Assembly (NCBI RefSeq): GCF_003286085.1
Contig: NW_020825706.1
Coordinates: 2,604,001-2,668,000, forward strand
Direction of reading: 5' to 3'
Length of the DNA stretch: 64,000 nucleotides
Origin: Drosophila persimilis
Lineage: Eukaryota; Arthropoda; Insecta; Diptera; Drosophilidae
The position numbers and the translations under genes are program-made. Below, piece after piece: positions 25,801-35,754 of this stretch (position 1 is the stretch's first letter; each line of letters opens with the position of its first letter). Below the pieces are notes generated by a model, which was not told the DNA's origin, searched no databases, and saw nothing but the letters and a program-made list of their open reading frames with translations.

Positions 25801-28431
25801 GAGTCAATGGGAGCTGTGTGATACAGGGCATAAGTTCTTATCAGCTATAAATAAACTGGGAGAAATGATAAGCCCAGCCATGAAGAAGGCTGTCAATTAC
25901 ATTATCTTCCATCATTCTTTTATTTCTAGCTGTCCAACAAGGAGATAAAGTCCAGTAATTACACTTGTTGATTCAAAGCTTCATTGGGAAAAGCCCTCAG
26001 ATAATACTTCGTTTGCATATAATGTGAAGAGGTACAGATTATTTAACGCAGAATGGAATGAAGCTGGGGAAAACCACTCTACTGCATTTTATAAGTAGGA
26101 AAAATGTTTATTGCCAGTGATTAGAAATAGAACAGCCACCGGAAAAAACATAAACAGCGAAATCATGAAAGGAAGGCCAAGTCTCAGTGATCGAAGCTTT
26201 GGATACCCTGCAGATATGGTATAATTTGCTATAATTCCTTTTGGAATTCTATTAGTAAGGGAACTTTGTCGTCATTCCCCTTCCAACTTCCATAAACCGC
26301 TCGGTTAAGCTGTATGTTTCCTCTTGTTTCCTCCATTCTCTTTTGTACTCTTATTTCGTGTGTGGCTCGGCTCATCAAACATTCATGTTCATATTTTACA
26401 AACTTTTCAGCCTTGGCTCGCGGCGATTCATAATTATCTTCAACTTCTTTCAATAAAAAAACTCAAGTATGAAAATTTACACACAATTTGTTATTGTTAT
26501 TGTTTGTTTCGTAGGCCCACACATTGAAAATTTTGGCATTTGGCTTTAATCAAGGCCAAGAGAGAGCAAGACAGAGTGAGAGACACTAATTTATTAAACA
26601 TTTGTGCCGCTGCTTTTTCGAATATTTGTCACCCAAGGAAGAGCAGAGCAGCGAAAGGTGACGGAAAATTGTTTCCCCGAAATTTTCTTATATAATGTAT
26701 GCAAATATTATGCTATATGCTATATATGCATGATCCGTTTAATCATCCAACCGACAAGATCCGCAATACTTGAAACACACACAGTACACAAACACACAAG
26801 GAAACCGTTGTCTTTTACTTTTCTCCCGCGAAACAGATGATTAATCCAACACAAAAAGGGGAAACACTACGGTAAACCCGTTTCTGCGAAAGCTGATCGG
26901 GCGTATATGTGTATAAAGGTATTAATTGACCCACCAGCGGGTGTAATATCACATTTAGCGCGGAAAAATATTTCCTGCGAGTTTTTCGCTTCTGGTTCGC
27001 CCGATGTTTGAGAATTGAGTGTTCAGAAAATTGAAATAATATTCCAACAAACGTTGGCACTGACAACGGGAGAGCCCCAAAGAGCGGCAGAGTTGTCAAA
27101 CGCGCAGCAGCAATAACAAAGCAGAAACAAGAGAGGGCGAGAGAGCTGTCAGCTGGGCGAAGAGCAAGACACAGACAAGCCGGCATATGATAATCCCCCC
27201 CACCACACACTCCCGTGCGTTGACTTGAGTACTTTTGAACAAAAGAGCAGCAGGCCAACATCATTCGTGTTGTGTGATGATACGAAAAGTAGTTGATTTT
27301 CTGAACTAAATTAGATAGCGCCTAAGATGCCTTCCATAATATACAAATGTGCTTTACATTTTCATAAAGAAAGTGTAGTGCAATAGTGTACATTGAGTGC
27401 ATCAGCGAAATAAACCTGTTGCCAAGTAACTGTTGTCTCGTTTAGACAGTACTTCAATCAGTTGGCGTCGGAAAGGGAGAGAGAGAGAGCGAAGTCTAAG
27501 CACATGTTCATAGATCAAATGCAGGTACGTATGTTATCTGTTCCCCCTCTTCCTATATTTCCCATTTCCAGCACAAAGGGAAATAGATGTTCTGTTTATG
27601 ATAGGAAATTAGTTCATTGGGTAATTACTGTGTAGTAAATTGTAGATTAATATTCAGAGAATGTCGGCGGAACAGGGGGATGGAATGCAATGCTAATACA
27701 AGGTGCTCTCTGTTCTGAGTCACTGAATTAGGAAGAAAAACACTGACATTCCACATCCGAAAGAGGAATCAAAAGTATATGTATTTGTCTAAGAATACAG
27801 TGATTTGCACTTTCTGCTTATCTGTCTTATGCATATAGCAACAAGTGCGAATGATCAACATAAAACACAGATAAAACCATACAGGGGGCTCTTGAAAGTG
27901 GCTAGAGAACATCCAAGAGGTTTCACCAAAACTCCCTGCTAAAACACCCTATATCCATGACAATAAAAAAACCCAAACTCAATTACAGAAAACAACAATA
28001 GACAGACAACAAACAGTCGACAAAAACCAGCTGCAATTATCTTTAATGGATATTTCCTCTATATAGTCAGCTTCATTGGATTGGACTTACCTTGCAGCGA
28101 ACCTGGCTCTCTTATCAGAGAGTGATTCACTTGATGATTTTCGGTTCTCTCCGCTGGCCGCATCTCGCTCTTGGTCCATAAAATCCGTCGTTGGATCTGC
28201 TGCTCCCCGGCCCCTGTTCCTGCCCTCCCAAAGGCTTCCGCTGCCATTCAGCTTATCGCTGAGGCCGATGCGCTGCATCAGTTCCATGTCGAAGGGGGCC
28301 AGCGGGGTGGTGAATGGCGGTTCCAAATGGCTAGCAGGCGGCGCTGGAGTCCCCTTTTCCTCGTCCAGCAGAAGCTGCGAGCTCTCTGGCGGAGGGGGAG
28401 ACGCTTCTTCGGCGCCGTCTAAATTTAGCAT
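19872..28431 (-). CDS. subdued: Subdued: anoctamin/TMEM16 family protein
   Basis: Fifteen coding exons give 1114 aa: 28091-28431, 24828-25206, 24699-24767, 24414-24566, 24090-24250, 23862-24030, 23691-23811, 23520-23631, 22896-23454, 22631-22834, 22107-22568, 21874-22049, 21703-21808, 20128-20266 and 19872-20065. All are GT-AG with matching phases. A variable acidic/proline-rich N-terminus precedes the anoctamin dimerisation region (FEDCTRSIDFVLAYR, then FEANLVSQGLEVETS). The membrane core follows, including FRAMEs typical of the family such as MVLQYGFVTIFVAAFPLAPF and NNILEMRLDAKK, where acidic residues bind Ca2+ in family members. The C-terminal segments are GFIIAFTSDMIPRLVY and the final helix with NFVALVMILVRW. 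Anoctamins are Ca2+-activated chloride channels or lipid scramblases; fly Subdued is reported as a chloride channel. Identification rests on the family match plus genomic neighbourhood; Axs and other fly anoctamins are the alternatives. The 21702-20267 intron contains another gene on the opposite strand. Confidence 0.9.
20824..21586 (+). CDS. Small four-membrane-segment protein nested in a subdued intron
   Basis: Four coding exons, 20824-21016, 21075-21196, 21257-21413 and 21474-21586, give 194 aa with correct phases and introns of 58-60 bases. The start follows directly on AAA and opens MKYFEFLSLSSVGLSIAIL. Hydrophobic segments lie at about residues 12-37, 75-99, 106-132 and 148-172, with a short polar C-tail ending NPHTFNA. 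The size and four-helix layout resemble the insect-specific small tetraspan proteins of the DUF4728 type, but I cannot confirm this. It lies wholly inside the intron between subdued exons 13 and 14, on the opposite strand. A likely polyadenylation signal AATAAA occurs near 21643. Function unknown. Confidence 0.85.
25207..28090 (-). other. Large first coding intron of subdued
   Basis: No coding exon is visible. The interval is AT-rich, with a GC-richer island near 27000-27540. On the plus strand that island carries an initiator-like TCAGTT at 27458 and a strong donor (ATGCAG followed by GTACGT) at 27524, possibly an unrelated untranslated first exon. Enhancers or alternative subdued promoters could lie here but are not demonstrable. 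Confidence 0.6.
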
Positions 28432-29557
28432 TTAGCTTAGTGGCAACTTTTAAATTTGGCCAATCGGCGGAGTCTTGCTGCTTCCCCTCACCACTTCTTC
28501 CCTACTTTCACAAGGCATCTGTGTGTGAGTTCATGTGCGCGCGCGGCATGCATATGTGTGTGTGTGTGTGTGTGTTGCCAAAATATATTGATGGCGAGGG
28601 TCAACTTTCATTTGTGCCGCTGCATTGCTCTACACTTTGCACTAAATCTAATATCACAATTCAATTATGTTGCACGTTCCGCTGGAGGAAGTATAGTGTT
28701 AAATAATTAAAAACAATTTAAGAATGAAGCGCGCGCGGGGAGACTTAGAACAGCTGAAATCAATCATATATACCGTCTGACCGTCGGAAATATACCAAAT
28801 CTTACCGTCTCATTTTGAAAATATACCGTAGATATACTGACGAATTCATACATATTCCTCGTTTTTCATATTCCGTCGAATATTACTAGCTAGATAGAGA
28901 TCTCCGCCCTACCCACATAATTTTATCCTATTGAAGAATAAATTCTCTATAAGATAAACTACTTTTAAGTAATGTCATTTATTATTCGGACTAAATCAAG
29001 GTTCAAACGAAAAAGTTCAACAAAAAAAATAGTCGCAATGTTGTCACGTCAATGTTGCTGTCATTTGAAGAAGTCAGCCGGAGTATGGGATTTTCTATAC
29101 CCTATTTCAAATTGATTTTTTTTTAGACGTATTCATGGAAATATTTGATTAGGTTATTGTATAAACATATATCCTGATCCCGATACTCATTCTTGGTCTC
29201 TGTAAGAAGACCACTAACTTCAAAATATAGTTCAAATACATTTTAAACAGAGACTGATCAGTTTCTTCATTAATTAAAGCCTGGTATGACAAACATTTCC
29301 CTAATTCTGTAATATCCTTTTCCCTAGGGTATGAAATGGGACTTATTGTTGTTACCGATTCAATACATAATATGACCCTCCGAAATATACCGCCTAATCC
29401 CCAATAATTTAAGATACAAACTTGAGCTAACCTACTAGTAATACTTATAACAATAATTACTCTTGTAGGTCCATCCCAACCTTCACTTTTAATTTGAAGA
29501 AATTAATGTAGACGATATGTTTAACCTAAAATTAAAAAAAAACTAAATTTCAATTCT
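28432..29557. other. 5' flank of subdued with TG repeat and promoter-type repeat
   Basis: The first 300 bases upstream of the subdued start codon should hold its 5' untranslated region. They include a (TG)n run at about 28555-28575. A 270-base repeat copy starts near 28768 (listed separately). The remainder is AT-rich with no supported gene. Confidence 0.55.
28768..29035 (+). repeat. Promoter-associated repeat, copy 1
   Basis: Homologous to 31790-32035 over about 250 bases. Shared blocks are an 'ACGGTCTGACC'-like start, 'aaatatacc' words, 'atatactgacgaattca', 'cgtttttgatattccgtcg' (cat in place of gat here), 'aatattactag', 'cataattttatcc' and a final 'gttcaacaa'. Both copies lie 5' of minus-strand genes (subdued and Vha13). 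It is either a dispersed element or an old local duplication of promoter DNA. Confidence 0.8.
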
Positions 29558-29769
29558 TCACACACTGAACATGTCGCAAACAGACATCAGATCCCAGGAT
29601 ATTCCACCGTAGCTCCTCGTCCTATCGGGATTTCCAAGGGATGTGCTCCTGTGGCTGGACTGTGGCAGCAACTGGCTGTCCTGCTGCAAGCCATTGCCAT
29701 GATACCGCTGCTGTGTGGCTACGTCGACAACTTGGCGTCCCATCCACTGCAGCAGGGACCAATGATCGA
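29558..29769 (-). CDS. Unassigned coding-looking terminal exon
   Basis: A strong acceptor (CCCGGCTCTCAG) at 29770 opens a 212-base frame ending in TGA at 29558. It reads [17 protein letters not shown] and onward to [14 protein letters not shown]. Codons are GC3-biased (CAG, CTG, GGC, AGC), unlike the AT-rich surroundings. The ATG at 29743 could also start a 61-aa peptide. No upstream exon could be linked with certainty. The opposite strand also has an open hydrophobic frame over part of this stretch, so strand is not certain. I recognise no family; it may be the last exon of a small gene, or a remnant. Confidence 0.3.
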
Positions 29770-29864
29770 CTGAGAGCCGGGAAATAATGCCAGCAAACCC
29801 CCATTCAAACGCCGCCGAATCAAACGCTGGGCTTCAGCTTCAAGACGCGTAAGCGCATTCAAGG

Positions 29865-30295
29865 ATCAAGGACATTTTTCTGATCACGGTGGGGCTTGGC
29901 ACGACCCGATCGGGCCGTAAATTATGGAGAAATAGAATATATATGTCTGCGGTAAATATCCTTGATCCTTGGTCCTCGATAAGGACTCCATTAAGTCGGG
30001 CCTCAAATAACGGAGAAAAAAAAATGGCTTGTAATGGCCGTGATCAGAAAAATGTCCTTGAACCTTCGCCAAGGACTCCAACAGCTCCAAGCATACATAT
30101 TCAGTTTTCTCGGCTATTTGTGAGCCGATCTGGGCGTGCGATGGCTTCCTGTGATCGGAAAAATGTCCATGATCTGACGGAGTCCTTTTCAAGGATCAAA
30201 GAACATTTTCCCCAATCAAAAATATATAATTTTCTCCGCTATTTGTGAACCGATCTGGGCGTGCCACGCCTTTTTGTAATCGGAATAATTTACCC
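29865..30295. repeat. Degenerate inverted/direct repeat cluster
   Basis: The words 'ggacatttttctgatcac' and 'cacgacccgatcgggcc' near 29867-29925 recur in reverse complement at about 30118-30180 (gtgatcggaaaaatgtcc; gagccgatctgggcgtgc). A direct second copy of the latter lies at about 30243-30290. 'Aaggatcaa' and 'aaggactcc' words recur throughout. The block is therefore a set of roughly 100-130 base units in both orientations, degraded, outside any coding gene. Confidence 0.65.
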
Positions 30296-30437
30296 GATAC
30301 AGAAAACAGCAAGGATGATTTTTTTAATATTTGTAATCATCAAAACTTAGCTTAGTATAAATAAGTAAACAAGTGGAAAACATTTGTATCTACTACCTAA
30401 ATCCTGAAATCTAACAATAATGAGATATATCTAGAAT

Positions 30438-30579
30438 CTAGTAGCCCATGTAATCTCTCCTTTGTTTGCCAAAGTCCTTGTTCTCGATGGCCAGGTAGAA
30501 GGATGACGACGGCTTGTAGGCTGGCTTATGTGGACGCGTCGGTTGTCGAAGACTCGTAAGACTGTCTCTGCTTTTTAGA
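30438..30579 (-). CDS. Unassigned coding-looking C-terminal exon
   Basis: After an acceptor (ACCTGTCTAG) at 30580, a frame in phase 2 reads LKSRDSLTSLRQPTRPHK and ends FGKQRRDYMGY with TAG at 30438. Codon choice in the last 25 codons is strongly coding-like (TCC TTC TAC CTG GCC ATC GAG AAC AAG GAC). It lacks its own ATG, so an upstream exon would be required. The 440 bases up to the Vha13 stop codon are AT-rich and offer no clear partner. It could be the last exon of an unknown gene or a leftover of a moved or deleted one. Product not recognised. Confidence 0.35.
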
Positions 30580-31023
30580 CTAGACAGGTAGTTAAGTGTA
30601 GTGTCATACGACCATTAGCGATGGTTGAATGAAAGAAAACATCGCTGAAAAGCGACTAATTTTTTCTTATCAGAGAAAAAGCAGCTGACTGTGTATGTAT
30701 GTTTATATAAAGAATAATTCGGAAATTAATAGTCAAAATATGCAACAAAAAAACACATGACTTTTCAAATAAAAATAACAACTTGTATTGAACAGAACAT
30801 TAAACAGAATAATACGTATTTCTCATCTCAATTTTAAAGGGAACAACAACGAATTTTTGACTTTAATATATGGAATAATAATACAGTAGTGTTTCATATT
30901 GTATGCACTATTATTATGGGGCTAAATTATGTATTAGGAGTTGAACTTGGACATTGAATTTGCATCAGAAACGTCGCCGTCGGAGATGAATACGGATATT
31001 GGAGGCTTTCTGACCCACTCCCT
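30580..31023. other. AT-rich gap downstream of Vha13
   Basis: Holds the Vha13 3' untranslated region on the minus strand. No coding frame is supported; the sequence is AT-rich with poly-A runs. Confidence 0.6.
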
Positions 31024-31663
31024 CTACTTGGCAGTGTAGTTCTTGTGGACCTCAGGCGAAATGTTGTAGACGAACTGTAGGATCTCCTGGATGACGGGCT
31101 CCTTGCGCGTCACGATGGCGCGCTCCATGTCGGCCAACTTCACGCGGGTGTCCGCATCGATTTTGGCAGCAACGCCTTCCCGGCTGCCCATGTGCTATAG
31201 GTAGTGGGATCGTAGGGGTTAGCTTGTGTTCCGAAATCGGATCGAAGATGGTACAACTAACCTTGGCCTCGAACTCTTTGAAGGCGCGCTCCCGCTCCTG
31301 ACGGAACTTCTCAATCTCCTCGGTGGCCTCGTCCTTGGCCTGCTTCAACCTCCTTGCCTTGCCTGTGTGGGTGGGTGAAAAAATCCAAAAAGAAAAAACA
31401 GTTATTCGTCAGCTTGCACAGTATTTACTGTTTTTCAGCGAGTCATGTGACCCACCGCGCATAACGTCGATAAGGCGGCGCGGGGCCGAGGGCTGGGTCA
31501 ATGGTGGTGAGAAAACACAGTTGCCTTTGCTTTCTGTATCTGTTTCTCCAATTGGGAAAAAATAATTCCAATTTTACTTACGCTTCCTTGCCTCTGCCAC
31601 CTTCTCGGCGGCCTTCTTCTCAGCAGCAAGCAGTTGCTGGATTCCCTGCGTTTGGCTGGCCAT
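31024..31663 (-). CDS. Vha13: V-type ATPase V1 subunit G (Vha13)
   Basis: Three exons, 31582-31663, 31262-31362 and 31024-31194, give 117 aa, the usual size of subunit G. The protein starts [20 protein letters not shown], the conserved N-terminus of the family, and continues as one long charged helix ([20 protein letters not shown], then [20 protein letters not shown]) before the end [13 protein letters not shown]. Subunit G pairs with subunit E to form the peripheral stalk that connects the V1 catalytic head to the V0 membrane sector of the proton pump. All splice junctions are GT-AG. A Motif-1-like promoter element lies 110 bases upstream. The gene is divergent from Nup58, with 0.8 kb between the start codons. 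Confidence 0.96.
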
Positions 31664-31770
31664 CTTGTTAGCTTCACAAAAATTTACGTGGTGTACTGAC
31701 CAAGAAAAAAAAGCAAGTGACTTTTGGAAATTTTTTGCACGAAAATTGTCATATGACTGACGAAGTCAGC

Positions 31771-31779
31771 AGTGTGACC
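31771..31779 (-). promoter_or_regulatory. Motif 1 (M1BP-type) core promoter element of Vha13
   Basis: On the minus strand this reads GGTCACACT, the core of the Drosophila Motif 1 consensus bound by M1BP at housekeeping promoters. It is 108 bases upstream of the Vha13 start codon in the right orientation, which suits a constitutive V-ATPase subunit gene. Confidence 0.65.
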
Positions 31780-31789
31780 ATGGATATTC

Positions 31790-32035
31790 CCATACGGTCT
31801 GACCCTCTGAAATATACCGTAAATATACTGACGAATTCAAGGTATATTATACATATTTTTTCGTTTTTGATATTCCGTCGAATATTACTAGTTAAATAGA
31901 ACCCCCAGTCCTGCCTACATAATTTTATCCGATTACTAACTAAATTTCCTACAAAACTGGTTAAAGAAAAGGTGTCATCCCTATTGCGTTACTTATAAAA
32001 TAAGGTTTAAGCAAAAATGTTCAACAACAATTTCT
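31790..32035 (+). repeat. Promoter-associated repeat, copy 2
   Basis: Second member of the pair with 28768-29035. It begins 'acggtctgaccctctgaaa' right beside the Vha13 Motif 1 element, followed by two 'atataccgtaaatata'-type words and 'gatattccgtcgaatatta'. It sits inside the Vha13/Nup58 divergent promoter, so it may contribute promoter function to one or both genes. Confidence 0.8.
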
Positions 32036-32470
32036 GCTAAATAATTTTCTTTACGTGGTAACTACACGCCCACTACACATTTGCTACAAAAGCGACACCT
32101 AAAGGTGAAATGTGTACGTTTAAAAAATGTTTGCGCGTTTTTTTCATATTAACCCCAGTCTGCGAAACCTCCTTTGGTGTACATTGGTGCAAAATACTAG
32201 GAAATACTATGATAAGTACAAAATTTGCATAGTGTGTGAGCTAGACATGGTGGCGAAAAATCAGTGAACCTCGAACTTTGCGATAAAATATACAAAATAA
32301 TTGTCGTATGACGAAGACACACACATGTAATAGCAACTCTGCGCGTGCACCAGGGAGGGATGATTATACCAGGGATTCGGTGTTGCATTTTCTACAGCAG
32401 AACATTTTTTGTTTATAATCAATAAAAAGATAAAATTCGCTGTGAAATTAGTTAAATCTCCTGCTCTGAG

Positions 32471-34264
32471 ATGTCCTTTTCATTTACGCCCACAAGCAAT
32501 TCTGCTATTGGAGCCGCAGCGCCCACAGCGGGTGCATTCGGTTTTGGCGCGCGACCGGCGACTACAACGGCACCTCCTCCCGCTTTTGGTGCAACCGCTG
32601 CGCCAGCCTTTGGAGCTGCAGGATCTTCGCCTTTCGGACAAGCGCCAGCAACATCAGCCTTCGGACAGGCGCCCACAACGTCAGCCTTTGGACAGGCGCC
32701 TGCGACATCAGCATTCGGTCAAGCGCCCACGTCGTTGGGATTTGCAGCGGCAACAGCAGCACAGCCTGGATTCGGAGCACCTACGGCTCAGCCTGGGTTT
32801 GGTGCAACAACAGCCCAGCCAGGATTCGGAGCACCCACGGCACAGTCTGGGTTTGGTGCACCCACGGCGCAGCCAGGATTTGGAGCACCTACGGCCCAGC
32901 CCGGATTCGGAGCACCTACGGCACAGTCCGGGTTTGGAGCTCCCACGGCCCAGCCCGGATTCGGAGCACCTACGGCCCAGCCAGGATTCGGAGCACCCAC
33001 GGCCCAACCCGGATTCGGAGCACCAACAGCATTCGGAGCAGCTACAACAGCATCTACATTCGGCCAAGCAGCTCCTGCTGTCGTTAGTGTAGCGCCCACA
33101 TTCTCCTTTGCGCCGCCGGCCACCAGTGCCCCGACCACAGCACCGCCTGCTTTTGGCTTTGGCAGCACGGCCACCACCGCACCGGCCACTTCAGTGGGTT
33201 TGCAACCGGCTCTGACTGCTGGCATTGGTTCCTTTGCGTTCGCCAAGCCCCAGGCCACGACGGCGGCCAGTCTGAACTTCAGCACGAACACCACGACGGC
33301 CACGGCGCAGCCCTTCAATACGGGCCTGCGGCTGGGTGGCTCCACGTCGGCTGTGGGGAGTGGAATCTTTGGCAAGCCGCCTGGCCAGCAGACCACAGCT
33401 CCCGCCACATTTGTGGGTTTGGGCGGCATCGATGTCAGCGCCACGCAGCCAAAGCTGGGAGACAACAAGAAGGACGGGATCAAGGTGAGTTCTGGCAATC
33501 CATAGATTCGAACCCGTTTTACACAGAACCGTTTGCAGATCAAGGAAACCCAAGTGCCGGACGAGATAGTCAAGACAGTGGAGGCGCTGAAGGTGTACAT
33601 CAAGCAGCAGAAGACCACCTCCTCGGACATCGGACGGACGTCCACCTCAAAGTTCTCGAATGTGACGCACGAGATCACGGGCTTCGCTTGGGCGCTGCAG
33701 AACATGGCCAACTCCGTGGACGCCAACAACCAGCAGATCAAGCTGCTGCGTTTGGAGACGGCTAAGGCCATACAGTCGCTGGAGATGGCCCAGAGGACTC
33801 AGGACACGCCCATCGGACTTCAGTACGAGAACAATGCTCCGTTCCAGTACTTCCAGTGTCTGGTGGTCAAGTACGAGCAGGATTTGATTGCCTTCCGGCA
33901 GCAGATCACGCTCACCGAACGGCACATGCACGCCCTGGCCAATCCACAGAGCATCGCGCCCGAGGACCTGAAGCGCGGCCTTCGGCAGCTCAACGAAGCT
34001 TTCATCTCGCTGGCAGGCCGCTTGCACGACCTTCACCAGCGCGTGGAGGAGCAGAAGGAGCTGTATCTGAATCTGCGACGATACAAGCTGCGCGACGCCA
34101 CCAATGTCTTTGAGAAGATCGATAATCCACCGCCGCCGGCAGTCGAGCCTCAGCGGATCAGCAGTGGCCCGACGCCCTTCTCCAACATCTCGGCCATTAG
34201 TAGCCTGAACAAATCGTATGCCTCGGCGGCGGCTGCCTCCTCCAGCAATGCGGCAGCCAAGTGA
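32471..34264 (+). CDS. Nup58: Nucleoporin Nup58 (FG nucleoporin of the Nup62 complex)
   Basis: Two exons, 32471-33484 and 33539-34264, give 579 aa. The start MSFSFTPTSNSAIGAAAPTA is followed by an FG-rich half (about residues 1-335) containing two arrays of nine-residue repeats: four FGQAPATSA-type units, then ten PGFGAPTAQ-type units. The second half is the coiled-coil p58/p45 domain (VKTVEALKVYIKQQK, then NNQQIKLLRLETAKAIQSLE, and APFQYFQCLVVKYEQDLIAF), with the conserved SSGPTPFSNI near the C-terminus. Nup58 forms the central-channel complex of the nuclear pore with Nup62 and Nup54; FG repeats bind transport receptors. Human NUP58/NUPL1 has the same order of domains. A polyadenylation signal AATAAA follows at 34292. 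I believe this is the CG7360 orthologue. Confidence 0.93.
32765..33034 (+). repeat. 27-bp tandem repeat array encoding FG motifs
   Basis: Ten units of 27 bases, each encoding PGFGAPTAQ or a one-residue variant (S for P, T for P), lie head to tail inside Nup58 exon 1. Near-identity of the units at the DNA level suggests recent expansion or homogenisation by unequal exchange. A second 27-bp array (FGQAPATSA type) precedes it at about 32633-32740. Confidence 0.92.
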
Positions 34265-34424
34265 TTGATTGTCCTCCAATCCGTATGTTGAAATAAATCG
34301 TTTTATATGAAGTAATCCTCGCGAGGCTTTAAATGTAGAATAGAATATATTTCACTTCCAACCGGGCCAGAGACAAAGATCAACAATCTGGTTACACCAA
34401 ACACGAATCGAATCCCGAATCCTC

Positions 34425-35754
34425 CTACTTCTTGACCACCTGTATAACATCCTCGTCGCCCATCACATGGGCAATGCCCACTCGCTGGGGCGAGTACTTG
34501 GTGGATGTGCCCCAAACCAGGGCATACTTGAACTGCGCGGCCAGCGTGCGATGAATGGCATGGCATACATGCTCCACACTGACACCCTAAAGAGAGGAAA
34601 AACGAGGGTCAGCAAGGGTTTTTCGAGTTCGAGTTGTGAGAGTTCTTTGACAGACCTTTCTCAAAATCAGACCATCATCAAAGTCTGGCGGTGCGCCGGG
34701 CTTCTTGGTGTATACCCTGATCAGCTGCAGCGCCTCCCAGAGGGCCTCCAGCATGTAGTCCAGATTCAGCTTCATGTTGCAGCTCACGACAATGGAGTTG
34801 GGCTGGCGGGCCAGGCGATCCACCTCCTCGATGGAGATCTGATCGATTTTGTTGTACACGTAAAGGCAAGGCAGATAGACACGATTGGCGGTGACCACGT
34901 CGATGAACTCATCCTCGGTGCAGTCCTCCCGGAACAGCACCTCGGCGTTGAAGATCTTAAAGGAGTGTAGGATCATCTGGACCATTTTCTCGCTGCAGCG
35001 CGTCAGGGTGCAGGTCGAATTGAAGCTCAGGCCGCCGCCCTTTTTCTGTTTAAAGTAAATGTTGGGCTTCCGCTTGTTCAGCCGAATGCCCACGGACTCC
35101 AGCTCCCGCTCGAGCAGCTCCCTGTGGACATTCGGCTTGGTGGCATCGAGCATCATCAACACCAGATCGGCAGTGCGGGCCACGGCAATGACCTGTCGTC
35201 CACGACCTTTGCCCTGGGCGGCACCCTCAATGATACCGGGCAGATCGAGCAGTTGGATATTGGCGCCCTGGTACTCGATCACGCCTGGAATGCACGTCAG
35301 CGTGGTAAACTCATAGTTGGCTGCGAAGAGAGGAACCAAATGAATATTGGGTTGGAGGCACATGTAGGAGGTGTTACATACCCGCCTCCGACTCTGTCTT
35401 GGTCAGGGTGGACAGCATTGTGGATTTGCCCACCGAGGGAAAGCCAATGAGCGCTACCCTGGCATCTCCGCTTTTGAGCACATCGAATCCCTCGCCCTTT
35501 TCGCCCTTCTTCGTGGGCTCTAGCAGCTGGGAGCGATACTTGGCTAGCTTCGCCTTCAGCAGGCCCAAATGGTACTCGGTGGCTGCAAAAAATACACAAA
35601 AACAAAGGAAATCCAATCAGGAGAAATCCTAACCTAAATTCCAACGCGGCGAGACGCCGCAGAGTCGACTGTGGGGTGTTGCCGGCTTACCTTTGTTCTT
35701 TTGGGTGCGTGCGATCTCACGCTCGATCTCAGCAATCTTCTCTAGGATGCCCAT
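34425..35754 (-). CDS. DRG2: developmentally regulated GTP-binding protein
   Basis: Four exons, 35691-35754, 35382-35582, 34656-35320 and 34425-34586, give 363 aa, the length of human DRG2. The N-terminus [20 protein letters not shown] is the conserved DRG2 start. The G1 loop GFPSVGKST is at residues 68-76, G3 DLPG at 114-117 and G4 NKID at 245-248. The C-terminal TGS domain ends [17 protein letters not shown], then VIQVVKK. DRG GTPases associate with DFRP partners and ribosomes in the cytoplasm. The third donor is GTCTGT, unusual but giving the expected [14 protein letters not shown] continuation. It converges with Nup58. A DRE lies 190 bases upstream of the start codon. I believe this is the CG6195 orthologue. 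Its first exon is duplicated at 45867-45930. Confidence 0.95.

Larger units (their letters stand above)
31664..32470. other. Divergent intergenic region between Vha13 and Nup58
   Basis: Contains the Motif 1 element, the second promoter-associated repeat and about 430 AT-rich bases before Nup58. The Nup58 transcription start must lie near its right end; no TATA box is obvious. No coding frame is supported. Confidence 0.65.

Noticed and set aside
26815..27264. 149-codon minus-strand frame in the subdued intron
   Set aside because: Composition is mixed, no domain is seen, and no splice signals connect it to subdued.
32788..33771. 327-codon open frame on the minus strand opposite Nup58
   Set aside because: It is the complement of the FG repeat array, whose 27-bp periodicity keeps several frames open; it crosses the Nup58 intron with no splice logic.
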